DNA of 64,000 nt from NCBI RefSeq assembly GCF_014642855.1, contig NZ_BMJB01000001.1, forward strand, positions 1,860,001 through 1,924,000, in the 5' to 3' direction. This DNA comes from Edaphobacter acidisoli. GTDB lineage: Bacteria > Acidobacteriota > Terriglobia > Terriglobales > Acidobacteriaceae. The position numbers and the translations under genes were made by a program. A model generated the notes under the pieces. That model was not told the origin of the DNA and did not search any database. It saw nothing but the letters and a program-made list of their open reading frames with translations. Shown piece by piece: positions 1 through 9,221 of this stretch. The first letter of the stretch is position 1; each line of letters starts with the position of its first letter.

Positions 1-1704
1 CCGCGCACGCTGCTCGCAGCCGACATCAATGGCGACGGAGCCACCGACCTCGTCGTCACGCAGCAGAACGGCGCCTCCATCGCGCTGCTCAACCAGGGCG
101 GCAACAAGAACCACTCCCTCCGCATCTCGCTCAAAGGCCTCGCCGACAACAAGAGCGCCATCGGCACCAAGGTCCAGGTCTTCGCCAACGACATGTGGCA
201 GAAGTGGGAGGTCACCACACCCGACGACATCATCGCCGGTCTCGGAACCGCCGACAAAGCCGACCTCGTGCGACTGCTCTGGCCCACCGGCGTCCCGCAG
301 GACGAGATCGACGTCTCCGCCGCCAAACGCCTCGTGCTCGCTGAGCTCGACCGCCGCGGTAGCTCCTGCCCCACGCTCTTCGCATGGAACGGCAGCAAGT
401 TCACCTTCGTCGCCGACGTCATCGGCGCAGGCGTCGTCGGCCACTGGGTCGCGCCGCGCCAGCGAAATGTCCCCGACCCCGACGAGTGGATCAAGATCGA
501 CCGAGCACAACTCAAAGCACGCAACGGCAAGCTCGCACTCCGCTTCGGCGAGCCCATGGAAGAGGTCAACTACATCGATCAGGTACGCCTCGTCGCCATC
601 GATCATCCAGCAGGCACCGAGGTCTATCCCAACGAAGGCTTCCTCAGCGAGCCGCCCTTCGCGCAAACAAAAACGATCATCGCCGCGCACGCACACCTGC
701 CCAAAGGTGCGTGGGACGACCTCGGCAACAACGTCCTCCCCGAGCTCACCAGCATCGACCACCACTACGTCCGCGACTTCACCAATCTCAAATTCGACGG
801 CTTCGCAAACCAACACACGCTGACACTCGACCTTGGAGCATGGAATCCCGCCAATCCACTCCGTCTGCTTCTCCACGGCTACGTCGAATACTTCTCCGCC
901 AGCTCGATGTACGCCGCGTGGCAAGCTGGTATCAAACCCATCCCCCCATACGTTGAAGCGCAGCTCCCCGACGGTTCATGGAAGCGCATCGACAACGACA
1001 TGGGCTTCCCCGCCGGCCTGCCGCGCACCGTCGTCGTCGATCTCACGCACAAACTACCCGCAGACAGTCAGCGCATCCGCATCACCACAAACCTGCAAAT
1101 CTATTGGGACCAGGCGCTCGTCGACAACGACCCGGCAACGACAACGCGAATCCACCAGACGGAGCTTCCACTCACCTCCGCAAACCTCGCCTTCCGCGGC
1201 TACCCGCAGCAGCTCGAAGGCAAGACTCCCGGTGACCTCAACTACAACTACCAGCACATCAGCCAGACCGGCCCCTTCATTCCGCAGCGCGGAGCATACA
1301 CTCGCTACGGCGAGGTCACTCCGTTGCTCCGCCACATCGACGACGAGTTCGTCATCTTCGGCACCGGCGAAGACATGGACCTCGAGTTCAACGCCGCCGC
1401 CGAACCCACACTGCCCAAAGGCTGGGTGCGCGACTACTTCTTCTACGCCAACGGCTTCGTCAAAGACATGGACTTCTACGAAGGCAGCCCCTTCACCGTC
1501 GGGGCGATGCCCTTCCATCGCATGACCACCTATCCCTATCCATCCAGCGAACACTACCCGAGCGACGCTGCACACATCGCCTACGAGCTCCAGTGGAACA
1601 ACCGCTTCGAGTCCGGCGCGCCCGACACCACAAAGCTTTATCAGTTCGACTACGTGCCCACCACCTCCACTCCCGGCGAACCCACCAGGAGCACTCCAAA
1701 GTGA
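1..1704 (+). CDS. FG-GAP/ASPIC-UnbV (CRTAC1-like) protein, 3' part
   Basis: The reading frame is open from base 1, so the gene begins upstream and only its last 567 codons are present. The first visible residues read AADINGDGATDLVV, a calcium-binding FG-GAP (VCBS) type repeat. About residues 36-105 follow the ASPIC/UnbV pattern (NHSLRISLKG, then IGTKVQV and LGTADKADLVRLLWPTGV). Proteins with this pair are usually large and exported, with a seven-bladed propeller. The remaining ~450 residues are not a domain I recognise. The next gene starts inside the stop codon (GTGA overlap), which suggests translational coupling to the amidase. Family call is good; the biological role is unknown. Confidence 0.8.
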   Translation, partial: PRTLLAADINGDGATDLVVTQQNGASIALLNQGGNKNHSLRISLKGLADNKSAIGTKVQVFANDMWQKWEVTTPDDIIAGLGTADKADLVRLLWPTGVPQDEIDVSAAKRLVLAELDRRGSSCPTLFAWNGSKFTFVADVIGAGVVGHWVAPRQRNVPDPDEWIKIDRAQLKARNGKLALRFGEPMEEVNYIDQVRLVAIDHPAGTEVYPNEGFLSEPPFAQTKTIIAAHAHLPKGAWDDLGNNVLPELTSIDHHYVRDFTNLKFDGFANQHTLTLDLGAWNPANPLRLLLHGYVEYFSASSMYAAWQAGIKPIPPYVEAQLPDGSWKRIDNDMGFPAGLPRTVVVDLTHKLPADSQRIRITTNLQIYWDQALVDNDPATTTRIHQTELPLTSANLAFRGYPQQLEGKTPGDLNYNYQHISQTGPFIPQRGAYTRYGEVTPLLRHIDDEFVIFGTGEDMDLEFNAAAEPTLPKGWVRDYFFYANGFVKDMDFYEGSPFTVGAMPFHRMTTYPYPSSEHYPSDAAHIAYELQWNNRFESGAPDTTKLYQFDYVPTTSTPGEPTRSTPK

Positions 1705-3104
1705 GCGACCTGTTGACGAAGCCCGCGGTCGAGCTGCTCTCGCTTCTCGACTCGCGCAAAATCTCTCCGCTTGAGCTGGCCGAAGAACACATCCGCCAAA
1801 TCGAAAAACTCAACCCGCAGCTCAACGCGCTGGTCGACTTCGACCCCGCCCGCGTCCGCGCACAAGCCGCCGCACTCGAACGCTCCAGTACAAAAGGCCC
1901 ACTGCACGGCCTTCCCATCACGGTCAAAGCCTCGATCTCCGTCGCAGGTCATCGCTGCGAAACCGGCAGCCTCATCAACAAGGGCCACACACCCACCGAA
2001 GACGCCGTGATCGTCGCGCGCGCGCGCAAAGCCGGAGCCATCATTCTCGGCACCACCAACTGCCCCGAGTTCCTCATGGCCTACGAGACCGACAATCTTC
2101 TCTATGGCCGCACCGCAAACCCCTGGGACCTCACCCGCACCGCAGGCGGCTCAAGCGGAGGCGAATCCGCAGCCATCGCCGCAGGCATGTCCGCAGCAGG
2201 CTTCGGCAGCGACGGCGGCGGCTCCGTCCGCACCCCCGCGCACTTCACCGGCATCTGCGCGCTCAAACCCACACCCGGACGCATCCCCGCCGCAGGCCAT
2301 CTTCCCCCATGCGTCGGCCCGTTCTCACTCATCGGCACTGTCGGCCCCATGGCCCGCACCATCGCAGACGTGTCGCTGCTCTACCGCGTCATCTCCGGAC
2401 AAGACGAAACCGACCCCACTGGCGCACCCGTCTCTCCACGCACTTATACCGAAGAAGACTTGAAGCACATCACCATTGGCTTCTTTGAAGACGACGGCCA
2501 CACCCCTGTCACGCCTGAAACTCACCAAGCCATCCGCGAAACCGTACGCTCGCTCCGTCGCCAGGGCTTCCATGTCGAACCATTTCGTCCTCGCGCGCTC
2601 GAACAAGCGCGCCAACTCTGGTGGAAGTTCTTCGTGCGCTGCGGCGCGATGTTCTTCTCGCCCATCATCCGAGGCCGCGAATCCGACCTCAGCCCAACAT
2701 TTCGAGGCTTCCTAGACATCGCCCGCAAAGACTCACCCCTCACCGGCGATGAGCTCCTCCAGGCATGGGCCGAAAGCGACGTCATCCGCCGCAAACTTCT
2801 CGAAGAGATGCGCCGCTTCCCTATCCTCATCACACCAGTCTGCGCCATCCCCGCATTCCACCACGGCGAGCGCCGCTGGACCATCGACAACCAACAAGTC
2901 GACTACCTCGACGCGATGCGCTACACCCAATGGTTCAACTTGCTCGGCTCACCCGCAGCGGTCGTCCCCGTCGGCCATTCCACCGAAGGTCTACCGATAG
3001 GTATACAGATCGCAGGCCGCCCACACGAAGACGAACTCGTCCTCAGCATCGCCGCAGCCATCGAGCGCGACTTCGGCTACATCGCACCCCCGATGGCAGG
3101 TTAG
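1701..3104 (+). CDS. Amidase signature family hydrolase
   Basis: A 467-residue amidase-signature enzyme that would hydrolyse a C-N amide bond. The catalytic Ser-cisSer-Lys triad is visible: Lys76 in LPITVKAS, Ser151 in AGGSSGGE and Ser175 in GSDGGGSVRTP. The spacings (75 and 24 residues) match those of GatA. I chose the GTG at 1701 because it overlaps the preceding TGA by four bases and gives a normal amidase N-terminus; an open frame runs upstream to 1593 but lies in the previous gene. No GatB or GatC gene lies beside it, so a GatCAB role is not supported. It could be an aryl/aliphatic amidase or 6-aminohexanoate-hydrolase type; the substrate is unknown. Confidence 0.88.
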   Translation: MSDLLTKPAVELLSLLDSRKISPLELAEEHIRQIEKLNPQLNALVDFDPARVRAQAAALERSSTKGPLHGLPITVKASISVAGHRCETGSLINKGHTPTEDAVIVARARKAGAIILGTTNCPEFLMAYETDNLLYGRTANPWDLTRTAGGSSGGESAAIAAGMSAAGFGSDGGGSVRTPAHFTGICALKPTPGRIPAAGHLPPCVGPFSLIGTVGPMARTIADVSLLYRVISGQDETDPTGAPVSPRTYTEEDLKHITIGFFEDDGHTPVTPETHQAIRETVRSLRRQGFHVEPFRPRALEQARQLWWKFFVRCGAMFFSPIIRGRESDLSPTFRGFLDIARKDSPLTGDELLQAWAESDVIRRKLLEEMRRFPILITPVCAIPAFHHGERRWTIDNQQVDYLDAMRYTQWFNLLGSPAAVVPVGHSTEGLPIGIQIAGRPHEDELVLSIAAAIERDFGYIAPPMAG

Positions 3105-3216
3105 CGAGTCAGCAAGTCAGTACGTCAGTAGATCTGCACGAAACGCACAAAATCCGTGGCCGATTCTGTTAGCCACGGACTCGCTAACCGGCTGACTGCT
3201 AACTCGCTGACTCGCT
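3100..3216. repeat. Nested inverted repeats between convergent genes
   Basis: This gap is built from variations of AGTCAGC/GCTGACT. Bases 3100-3110 (GTTAGCGAGTC) are the exact reverse complement of 3178-3188, and 3103-3113 is the reverse complement of 3206-3216. Between them, 3153-3160 and 3172-3179 form an 8-bp stem (TCCGTGGC/GCCACGGA) with an 11-nt loop. The arms overlap the amidase stop codon. It could act as a bidirectional terminator for the amidase and the S1 gene, but no T-tract follows, so the function is a guess. Confidence 0.6.
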
Positions 3217-3222
3217 GGGCCA

Positions 3223-4962
3223 CTACACCAGCCGCACTTCAATCCGCTTCGCACCGCGATCCAGCAGCGTAATTTTGAAGCTGCGAATCTGCCCCACGCG
3301 CACGGGTTCGGACTTTGCCTCACTCGCAGCAGGCCCACTCTTCCACTTCGCCGCCAGCATCGAGCTCAACGAAGAAAGATCCACCTGCCCCACACTCACG
3401 CTCTGTTCAGACGGAGCCGCAGGAACACTCACGCGCCCCGAAGCAATAATCCCCTCACCCAGCTCCACCGTAGCGTGTCCGTCCGCAATCTCCATCAACC
3501 GCCCCGTCACCACATCACCCAGCTTGTGTTCGGCAATATACTCGTCCAATCCCGTCGGCACCAGCTGCTTCATGCTCAACCGCATCTGCCGCTTCTCGCG
3601 GTCCACGTCGAGCACCTTCGCCTTCACCACCTGCCCCGCGCGAAGCACATCCTGCGGCCGTTCCACGCGCTTCTCCGCGCTGATCTCCGAGACGTGAATC
3701 ATCCCCTCCACGCCCTCGGCCACCTGCACAAACGCGCCGAACTTCGTGAAGCTCGCCACCGTGCCCTCGACAGCCGAGCCCACCGGAAACTTCGCCGCAA
3801 TATCCGCCCACGGATCACCGAGCGCCTGCTTCAGCCCCAGCGACATCCGCCGCTCCTCCTGATTCACACCGAGGATCATCACCTCAACCACATCGCCCAC
3901 CTTCAGCATGTCGCTGGCCTTGCGTACCTTCTTCGCCCACGACATCTCCGACACGTGCACCATGCCCTCGACGCCCGGCTCCAGCTCCACAAACGCGCCA
4001 AAGTCCGCCGCGCGCGTCACCGTGCCACGCACGCGCTCACCCGCAACATACTTGCCCGCAGCCGCGTCCCACGGATGCTGCTGAAGTTGCTTCATCCCCA
4101 GCGAAATCCGCCGCGCCGCGCCATCCACCTTCAGCACCTTCGCTTCAACCTGCTGCCCCACGCTCAACACATCCGCCGGACTCTTCACCCGCGTCCACGC
4201 GATGTCGCTCACATGCAGCAACCCGTCCACGCCCCCGATATCGACAAACGCACCGTAGTCGGCCAGACTGCGCACCGTACCCGAAACAATGTCGCCCTCG
4301 CGCACCTCCGAGAAGCGCCGCTCCTTCGTCGAACGCTCTTCCTCCTCCAGCACCCCGCGCCGATCGACAACAACATCCTCATCCGCGGCATCCAGCTTCG
4401 TAATGCGGCAGCGCACCTCCTGCCCCACCAGCTTCTCCATCTCCGCAGCATCGCGCACACCGCTGCGTGACGCAGGCATAAACGCGCGAACGCCAACATC
4501 CACGCTCAGCCCGCCCTTCACCACACCCGTCACCGTACCCGCAATCACAGCCTTTTCCGCAAACGCCCGCTCCAGCGCCGACCAATCCTTCGGCTGCTCC
4601 ACGCGCATCCGCGAAAGCTCCAGATAGCCTTCATCATTGCGGCCCTTCACCGTCACCAGCAGCTTGTCACCCGGCGCGACCATCTCGCCCGCGCTCGCAA
4701 ACACAGCCGCAGGCAGCACGCCCTCCGCCTTGAACCCGATATCGACAAACACCCACTCCGCCGTCACCGCAACGACAGTGCCCTCCATCCGCCCGCCGGC
4801 CTCGCCCGTGCGGTGCTGATGGCTGTGCTCATACTCAGACAGAATCGCGTCGAAAGATTCGTTAGACTCGCTCGTCTCGTTTGAAACAGCAGACTCGCTT
4901 GTTTCGGCAGGTTCGTTCGTTTCAATCCGCGTTTCGGTTTCAGGAATACCAGGGTTGGACAT
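3223..4962 (-). CDS. rpsA: Ribosomal protein S1 / multi-S1-domain RNA-binding protein
   Basis: A 579-residue protein made of consecutive S1 (OB-fold) RNA-binding domains. I count six: about residues 57-120 (GTVVAVTAEWVFVDIG), 140-200 (divergent), 225-295 (GTVRSLADYGAFVDIG), 310-380, 395-465 (GTVASFTKFGAFVQV) and a degenerate one at 480-520. The middle three keep the GAFV and HVSE signatures. The first ~50 residues are acidic and Ser/Thr/Glu-rich. Canonical S1 is about 560 residues with six repeats, so size and order fit 30S ribosomal protein S1, which delivers mRNA to the ribosome. A paralogous S1-like protein remains possible, since acidobacteria may carry more than one. Confidence 0.85.
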   Translation of the reverse strand: MSNPGIPETETRIETNEPAETSESAVSNETSESNESFDAILSEYEHSHQHRTGEAGGRMEGTVVAVTAEWVFVDIGFKAEGVLPAAVFASAGEMVAPGDKLLVTVKGRNDEGYLELSRMRVEQPKDWSALERAFAEKAVIAGTVTGVVKGGLSVDVGVRAFMPASRSGVRDAAEMEKLVGQEVRCRITKLDAADEDVVVDRRGVLEEEERSTKERRFSEVREGDIVSGTVRSLADYGAFVDIGGVDGLLHVSDIAWTRVKSPADVLSVGQQVEAKVLKVDGAARRISLGMKQLQQHPWDAAAGKYVAGERVRGTVTRAADFGAFVELEPGVEGMVHVSEMSWAKKVRKASDMLKVGDVVEVMILGVNQEERRMSLGLKQALGDPWADIAAKFPVGSAVEGTVASFTKFGAFVQVAEGVEGMIHVSEISAEKRVERPQDVLRAGQVVKAKVLDVDREKRQMRLSMKQLVPTGLDEYIAEHKLGDVVTGRLMEIADGHATVELGEGIIASGRVSVPAAPSEQSVSVGQVDLSSLSSMLAAKWKSGPAASEAKSEPVRVGQIRSFKITLLDRGAKRIEVRLV

Positions 4963-5032
4963 GAACAGTTACAGCCTCGCAATGACAGAATCATTGCCAG
5001 AATATCACCGCAAACCAGCACATCGGCGTGCT

Positions 5033-5662
5033 CTAAGCCGGAGGCTCCATCCCCGCGCTTTGCTGCTCGGCCCCACCGCCAAACAGCTTCTTCAACGGCT
5101 TCTTCACCGCCCGCAGCAACGCCCATCCACTTCCCACCGCAGCCATCAGCAACACCAATGCCGCACCCGCAGCAACAAACGGATGATGCGTCGCAAACCA
5201 GGTCAGCCCAATCGCAACCACATCTTCCGAGCTGCTCAGCGCAATATTCGACACCGGCTCCGGACTCGGCGTCACCGCCGCGCGAATCGCCGTCTTCGAG
5301 CTGTGCGCAGCCAGCGCAATCGCCGCGGCCAGTGCCGTAGCCAGCACCTGCATCTCCGGCGACAGTTGCGAGCTCGCGTGATACGCCACCAACGCCGCCA
5401 CCGGCGCACGCACCACCGTGTGCAGTCCATTCCACACCATGTCGAATCCGGGAATCTTGTCCGCGACAAACTCAATCGCAAACATGATGCCGCACACCAC
5501 CAGCACCCACGTGTGCCCCAGCACCTCAAGCCCCGGTGGCAGCACCGCCCAATGCGCCCGCGCCAGCAGCCCAAGCGTCAGCACCGTGGCATAGACATTC
5601 AGCCCGGCGGCAAAGCTGGCGGCAATCACCAGCGCCGCAATATTGGCAGGTGTAAAGCTCAT
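5033..5662 (-). CDS. DUF4126 family membrane protein
   Basis: A 209-residue integral membrane protein with about five hydrophobic stretches. The N-terminal segment (ALVIAASFAAGLNVYATVL) and the following GLLARAHWAVLPPGLEVLG fit the DUF4126 family, whose function is unknown. Further helices lie near residues 50-70, 90-110, 115-130 and 160-185, and the C-terminus is a basic tail followed by Gly/Pro/Glu residues. The gene sits 59 bp downstream of the HD hydrolase and 70 bp upstream of the S1 gene on the same strand, so all three may be co-transcribed. No enzymatic motif is seen. Confidence 0.75.
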   Translation of the reverse strand: MSFTPANIAALVIAASFAAGLNVYATVLTLGLLARAHWAVLPPGLEVLGHTWVLVVCGIMFAIEFVADKIPGFDMVWNGLHTVVRAPVAALVAYHASSQLSPEMQVLATALAAAIALAAHSSKTAIRAAVTPSPEPVSNIALSSSEDVVAIGLTWFATHHPFVAAGAALVLLMAAVGSGWALLRAVKKPLKKLFGGGAEQQSAGMEPPA

Positions 5663-5721
5663 ACCGCCCGGAATTGTACCCCTTCAAGCGCAAGCCGCGC
5701 TCATATTTCAGGAAAATCCGC

Positions 5722-6864
5722 CTATCGCCTCAGGGCGCGCTTGATATCCGCATATTGCAGCAGGATGAAGCTGTCCGTCATTCCTGCAATGTAGTCGGCC
5801 ACCACACGCGCAAGCCCTTCCTCCTCAACCTCTTCGAAATGGCTCGGCGGCAGCTCCTCCGGATCATTGATCCAGTGCTCGAACAGCGCCGTCACTACCT
5901 CTTCAGCCTTGTCGTGCTCGCGCTCCAATGGTGCGCAGGTATACAGGGTCTCGTAAAGATAGCGCTTCTCCTGCAACCGCTCCGCCTCCGCCCCAGGCGA
6001 AAACACCGCCAGCCGCGAAGGATGCCTGCGAATATCTTCAAGCGACGCTGCTCCGATTGCCTGCACGTTCTCCGCAGTCGTGCGAATCAGATCATCCGTC
6101 AGGATGTTCTGCATCAGTTGCAGCGCCTCATAGAACAGGTACTTCTCCTCGACTCCTGCGTGCTGCTTCTCCACCGCCTTGTAGCAGCGCGACAGAATCG
6201 AAACATTCTCGCAGATATGCCCAATCTCCAGCAGTCCCGATTCGACGCCATCATCCAGGTCTGCCGTCAGATAAGCAATCTCATCTGCCAGGTCAATCAA
6301 CTGCGCCTCCAGCGGAGGCCGTTGATCCAGAAAAAACTCCGCCAGCTCCGGATGGTCCGCCAGCATGTAATCGCGCGAGTGCTTCACAATCCCCTCGCGC
6401 ACCCCCAGCGTCAGGTTCAACCCGCGATGCGCCGCATACCGCTGCTCAAAATGGTCCACAATCCTCAACGCATGAATATTGTGATCAAACCGCAGCCCGT
6501 GCCGCTGAAGGCACGTATCCAGCGCACGCTCTCCCGCATGGCCAAACGGAGGATGCCCGATGTCGTGCACCAGCGCCAGAGTCTCTGCGAGGTCTTCGTT
6601 CAACCCCAACGTAGCCGCAGCCGCCCGCGCAATCTGCGCAACTTCAATCGTATGCGTCAGCCGGCTGCGAAAGTGGTCCGATGCCCGGCTGGTAAACACC
6701 TGCGTCTTACCCGCCAACCTGCGAAACGCCCGCGCCTCGACAATCCTCTCCCGGTCGCGCTGAAATGCAGTGCGCGAAGGCCGCAGCGGCGCAGGAAACA
6801 CACGGGCCAGCAACGGGTCGCCCGGCGCACCGGCAACCGCACACAGATGCAGATCGTTCGTCAT
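5722..6864 (-). CDS. dgt: dGTPase-type deoxyguanosinetriphosphate triphosphohydrolase
   Basis: A 380-residue HD-domain phosphohydrolase of the short dGTPase-like subfamily, which releases tripolyphosphate from dNTPs. The metal-binding residues are visible: His71 (RLTHTIEVAQIAR), the His100-Asp101 pair in LVHDIGHPPFGHAGE, and a later Asp in the DEIAYLTADLDDG helix. The N-terminal R-x-F-x-RD...RIVEARAFRRLAGKTQVF stretch is typical. The family helps control dNTP pools; without biochemistry the preference for dGTP is not certain. It starts at an ATG 116 bp after the upstream TPR gene. Confidence 0.88.
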   Translation of the reverse strand: MTNDLHLCAVAGAPGDPLLARVFPAPLRPSRTAFQRDRERIVEARAFRRLAGKTQVFTSRASDHFRSRLTHTIEVAQIARAAAATLGLNEDLAETLALVHDIGHPPFGHAGERALDTCLQRHGLRFDHNIHALRIVDHFEQRYAAHRGLNLTLGVREGIVKHSRDYMLADHPELAEFFLDQRPPLEAQLIDLADEIAYLTADLDDGVESGLLEIGHICENVSILSRCYKAVEKQHAGVEEKYLFYEALQLMQNILTDDLIRTTAENVQAIGAASLEDIRRHPSRLAVFSPGAEAERLQEKRYLYETLYTCAPLEREHDKAEEVVTALFEHWINDPEELPPSHFEEVEEEGLARVVADYIAGMTDSFILLQYADIKRALRR

Positions 6865-6980
6865 GTTCTAACTCGAGTGTAAATGGAAGCCACCCGCGCT
6901 AACCCGCGCGACCACAGCAACAGGTCAACACAGAACCAAAAGACTCTCATGCGATCAAAAAATCAGCACTAAAGGCAGAT

Positions 6981-9068
6981 CTATTTGACTGCGGTGTTGG
7001 ACGTCGACACCCTCGCCAACTTCACCCGCGCATTTTCGAGCTTATGCTGCACCTTGGAGACATCCTCCGGGTCCGCATCGGCAGGCAGCGACTGCGCATA
7101 GTCCGCCATCGACTGCTTCCACTCATCAACCGCCAGCTTCAGCCTGCCCGTCTTCTCGTACACCTCGCCCAGATGGTCGCGCACCGTCGGGTCATTGCCC
7201 AGACGAGCAATGGCCTTCTTCAAATACTGCTCCGCCAGATCATACTGTCCCGACTTGAAGCACACCCAACCCAGCGAGTCCAGATAAGCTCCATTCTGAG
7301 GGTCAAGGTTGACCGCCTTCTGAATCATCTGCTGCGCCTCAACCAGCTGCACTCCACGGTCCGCCAGCATGTAGCCGTAGTAGTTCAGCACCGTCGCGTT
7401 CTGCGGATCGATCCCAAGCGCAATCTTAAACTGCGCCTCGGCCTCATCGAGGTTCTTTTCGCGGTCCGCCAACGCTCCACGCAGAAACGCCAGATAGAGC
7501 TTGTCCTGCGAAGCCGTCGCCAGCGGGGCCGCAGCATCCAGCTCAGCCGAAGCCTCCTGGAACCGCTTCAGCCGCGTGTACATCTGCGCCAGCGCAAAGT
7601 GCACATCGCGCTGATCGCTCGCGCTCGACTTGTCGCTGAGCTGTGCCTTCGCCAGCGCCAGTCCCTCATTCACCTGTCCCGTGTCGGCAAGCTGTCCCGC
7701 GTACATCAACTGCACCGAGTGGTCTTTCGGCAACGCCTTCGCAGCCGCTGCCGCAGCAGTGGTCGCCTCTTTCCACTGGTGAGCATCGCGATAAGAATCG
7801 ACTACGCCCTGATAGCCGCTCCGGGCATAATCTCCACCCAGCTCAACCTCTTTCTGATACGCCGCCACGGCCTCCGCAGTCTTGTTCTCCTCGCGGTAGA
7901 CGATCCCCATCCGCTCCAGGAACAGGGCGCGGTTCGACTTCTCCTGGTCTGTATACTTTCCGTCCTCGTGGGCCGAGTCATCCACCAGCTTCGTCAGCAC
8001 CGCAATCGACTCGTCGTAGCGCCCCAACGCGTCATAGATCAACGCCTCGTTGTAGCTCAGCTCCAGCGAATCGTGAACCAGCGGCTTGGCCTTCTCCAGG
8101 GTAGCCAGTGCATCGTCATAATGACCCTGCTGACGTTGAATCTCCGAAATATGAATCTGCGACTGCGCATCCTGCGGCTCCGAGGCCACGATGGTCTTGA
8201 AGAGCTTCAGCGCCTCATTCAACTGGCCATCGTCCAATAATGAATTCGCCAGGCTGCGCTCCGTATCCAGATTGTCCGGGTCCTGATCAAGCGCGCGCCG
8301 ATACGCCGCAATCGCGTCCTTCGACTTCTTCAACTGGTCATAGCTCGCACCCAACGCCATCTCAATCCGCGCAGACCTGTCGTCGACAGGAACACCATTC
8401 AGCACCTGCACGGCTCGCTCCGTATCACCCTGGTCCGAATACAGCCGCGCCAGATTCAGCACCACATCTTCTGAGTCTGCATCGATGCTCTGCGCCGCCT
8501 TGAACTGTGCCTCCGCCTTCGCCGAATCATGATCGACGCTATAGAGTTGCCCCAGCAGCAGGTGCGTCTCCACATCATTCGGCTGCAACTGCGCCAGCTT
8601 TTCATACTCGCCAATCGCCAACTGCAACATCTGTTGCGACTGCGTGCTCTGCGTATCGCTCAGCGAGCGCAGATAAATCTTCCCCAGCAGCGTGTGTGCA
8701 GCCACATCGTTCGGGTCTTTGGCAATCTGACCCTGCGCCACCGACACCGCATCGCGCACGCGTCCGATCTTAAAATAGAGATCGGCCAGCCCATCCTGCA
8801 GCATCTCCGAGTCAGGATCAGCATCCAGCGCCAACTTGTACTGTTCCACGGCCTGCTCGGCGTAGTCCTGACGCCCCGCATTCACGGCCATGTCTTCATA
8901 CAAATGCGCCAGCGCATAGTGGTAGTACGAAGAAGCATGGTCCGGCTTCTTATTCGTCGGAGCCGAAGCCCACGCAGCCGTCGAAGAGGCAAGCACAAGT
9001 GCCGCAGCGGGAATGATCCCGAGGTGGCGAAGAGACGAAGCACGCAAACGCAAAGTCATCGGTTTCAA
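6981..9068 (-). CDS. Secreted tetratricopeptide-repeat protein
   Basis: A 695-residue protein with a signal peptide (basic start, hydrophobic core around residues 15-32, cleavage likely after AWASA) followed by tandem TPR helices nearly to the end. I can pick out about 14 units, with recurring patterns such as A-x-x-x-Y-x-x-A-L-x-x-D-P-x-N (DADPDSEML, DQDPDNLDT, GIDPQNATV, NLDPQNGAY). TPR arrays are protein-binding scaffolds, and the leader places it in the periplasm or cell envelope. No catalytic domain is present. Its partner is unknown; neighbouring genes on the strand are housekeeping and give no clue. Confidence 0.82.
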   Translation of the reverse strand: MKPMTLRLRASSLRHLGIIPAAALVLASSTAAWASAPTNKKPDHASSYYHYALAHLYEDMAVNAGRQDYAEQAVEQYKLALDADPDSEMLQDGLADLYFKIGRVRDAVSVAQGQIAKDPNDVAAHTLLGKIYLRSLSDTQSTQSQQMLQLAIGEYEKLAQLQPNDVETHLLLGQLYSVDHDSAKAEAQFKAAQSIDADSEDVVLNLARLYSDQGDTERAVQVLNGVPVDDRSARIEMALGASYDQLKKSKDAIAAYRRALDQDPDNLDTERSLANSLLDDGQLNEALKLFKTIVASEPQDAQSQIHISEIQRQQGHYDDALATLEKAKPLVHDSLELSYNEALIYDALGRYDESIAVLTKLVDDSAHEDGKYTDQEKSNRALFLERMGIVYREENKTAEAVAAYQKEVELGGDYARSGYQGVVDSYRDAHQWKEATTAAAAAAKALPKDHSVQLMYAGQLADTGQVNEGLALAKAQLSDKSSASDQRDVHFALAQMYTRLKRFQEASAELDAAAPLATASQDKLYLAFLRGALADREKNLDEAEAQFKIALGIDPQNATVLNYYGYMLADRGVQLVEAQQMIQKAVNLDPQNGAYLDSLGWVCFKSGQYDLAEQYLKKAIARLGNDPTVRDHLGEVYEKTGRLKLAVDEWKQSMADYAQSLPADADPEDVSKVQHKLENARVKLARVSTSNTAVK

Positions 9069-9221
9069 TTTTCCTGCGCCACCGGAGTCACAGCGAGAGT
9101 CTTCAAGGCAATACAGCCAGTACAGTCGTTAGACGATCCCACCCGCCGATTTGGATGCAGTCGGCAAATACTCCGGCGCTCGTGCCGATTATAGTCCCCA
9201 ACTGCACGAAAACCCCAGCAT

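Noticed and set aside
5674..6882. A 402-codon open frame opposite the HD hydrolase
   Set aside because: Composition typical of antisense translation and the dGTPase motifs lie on the other strand.
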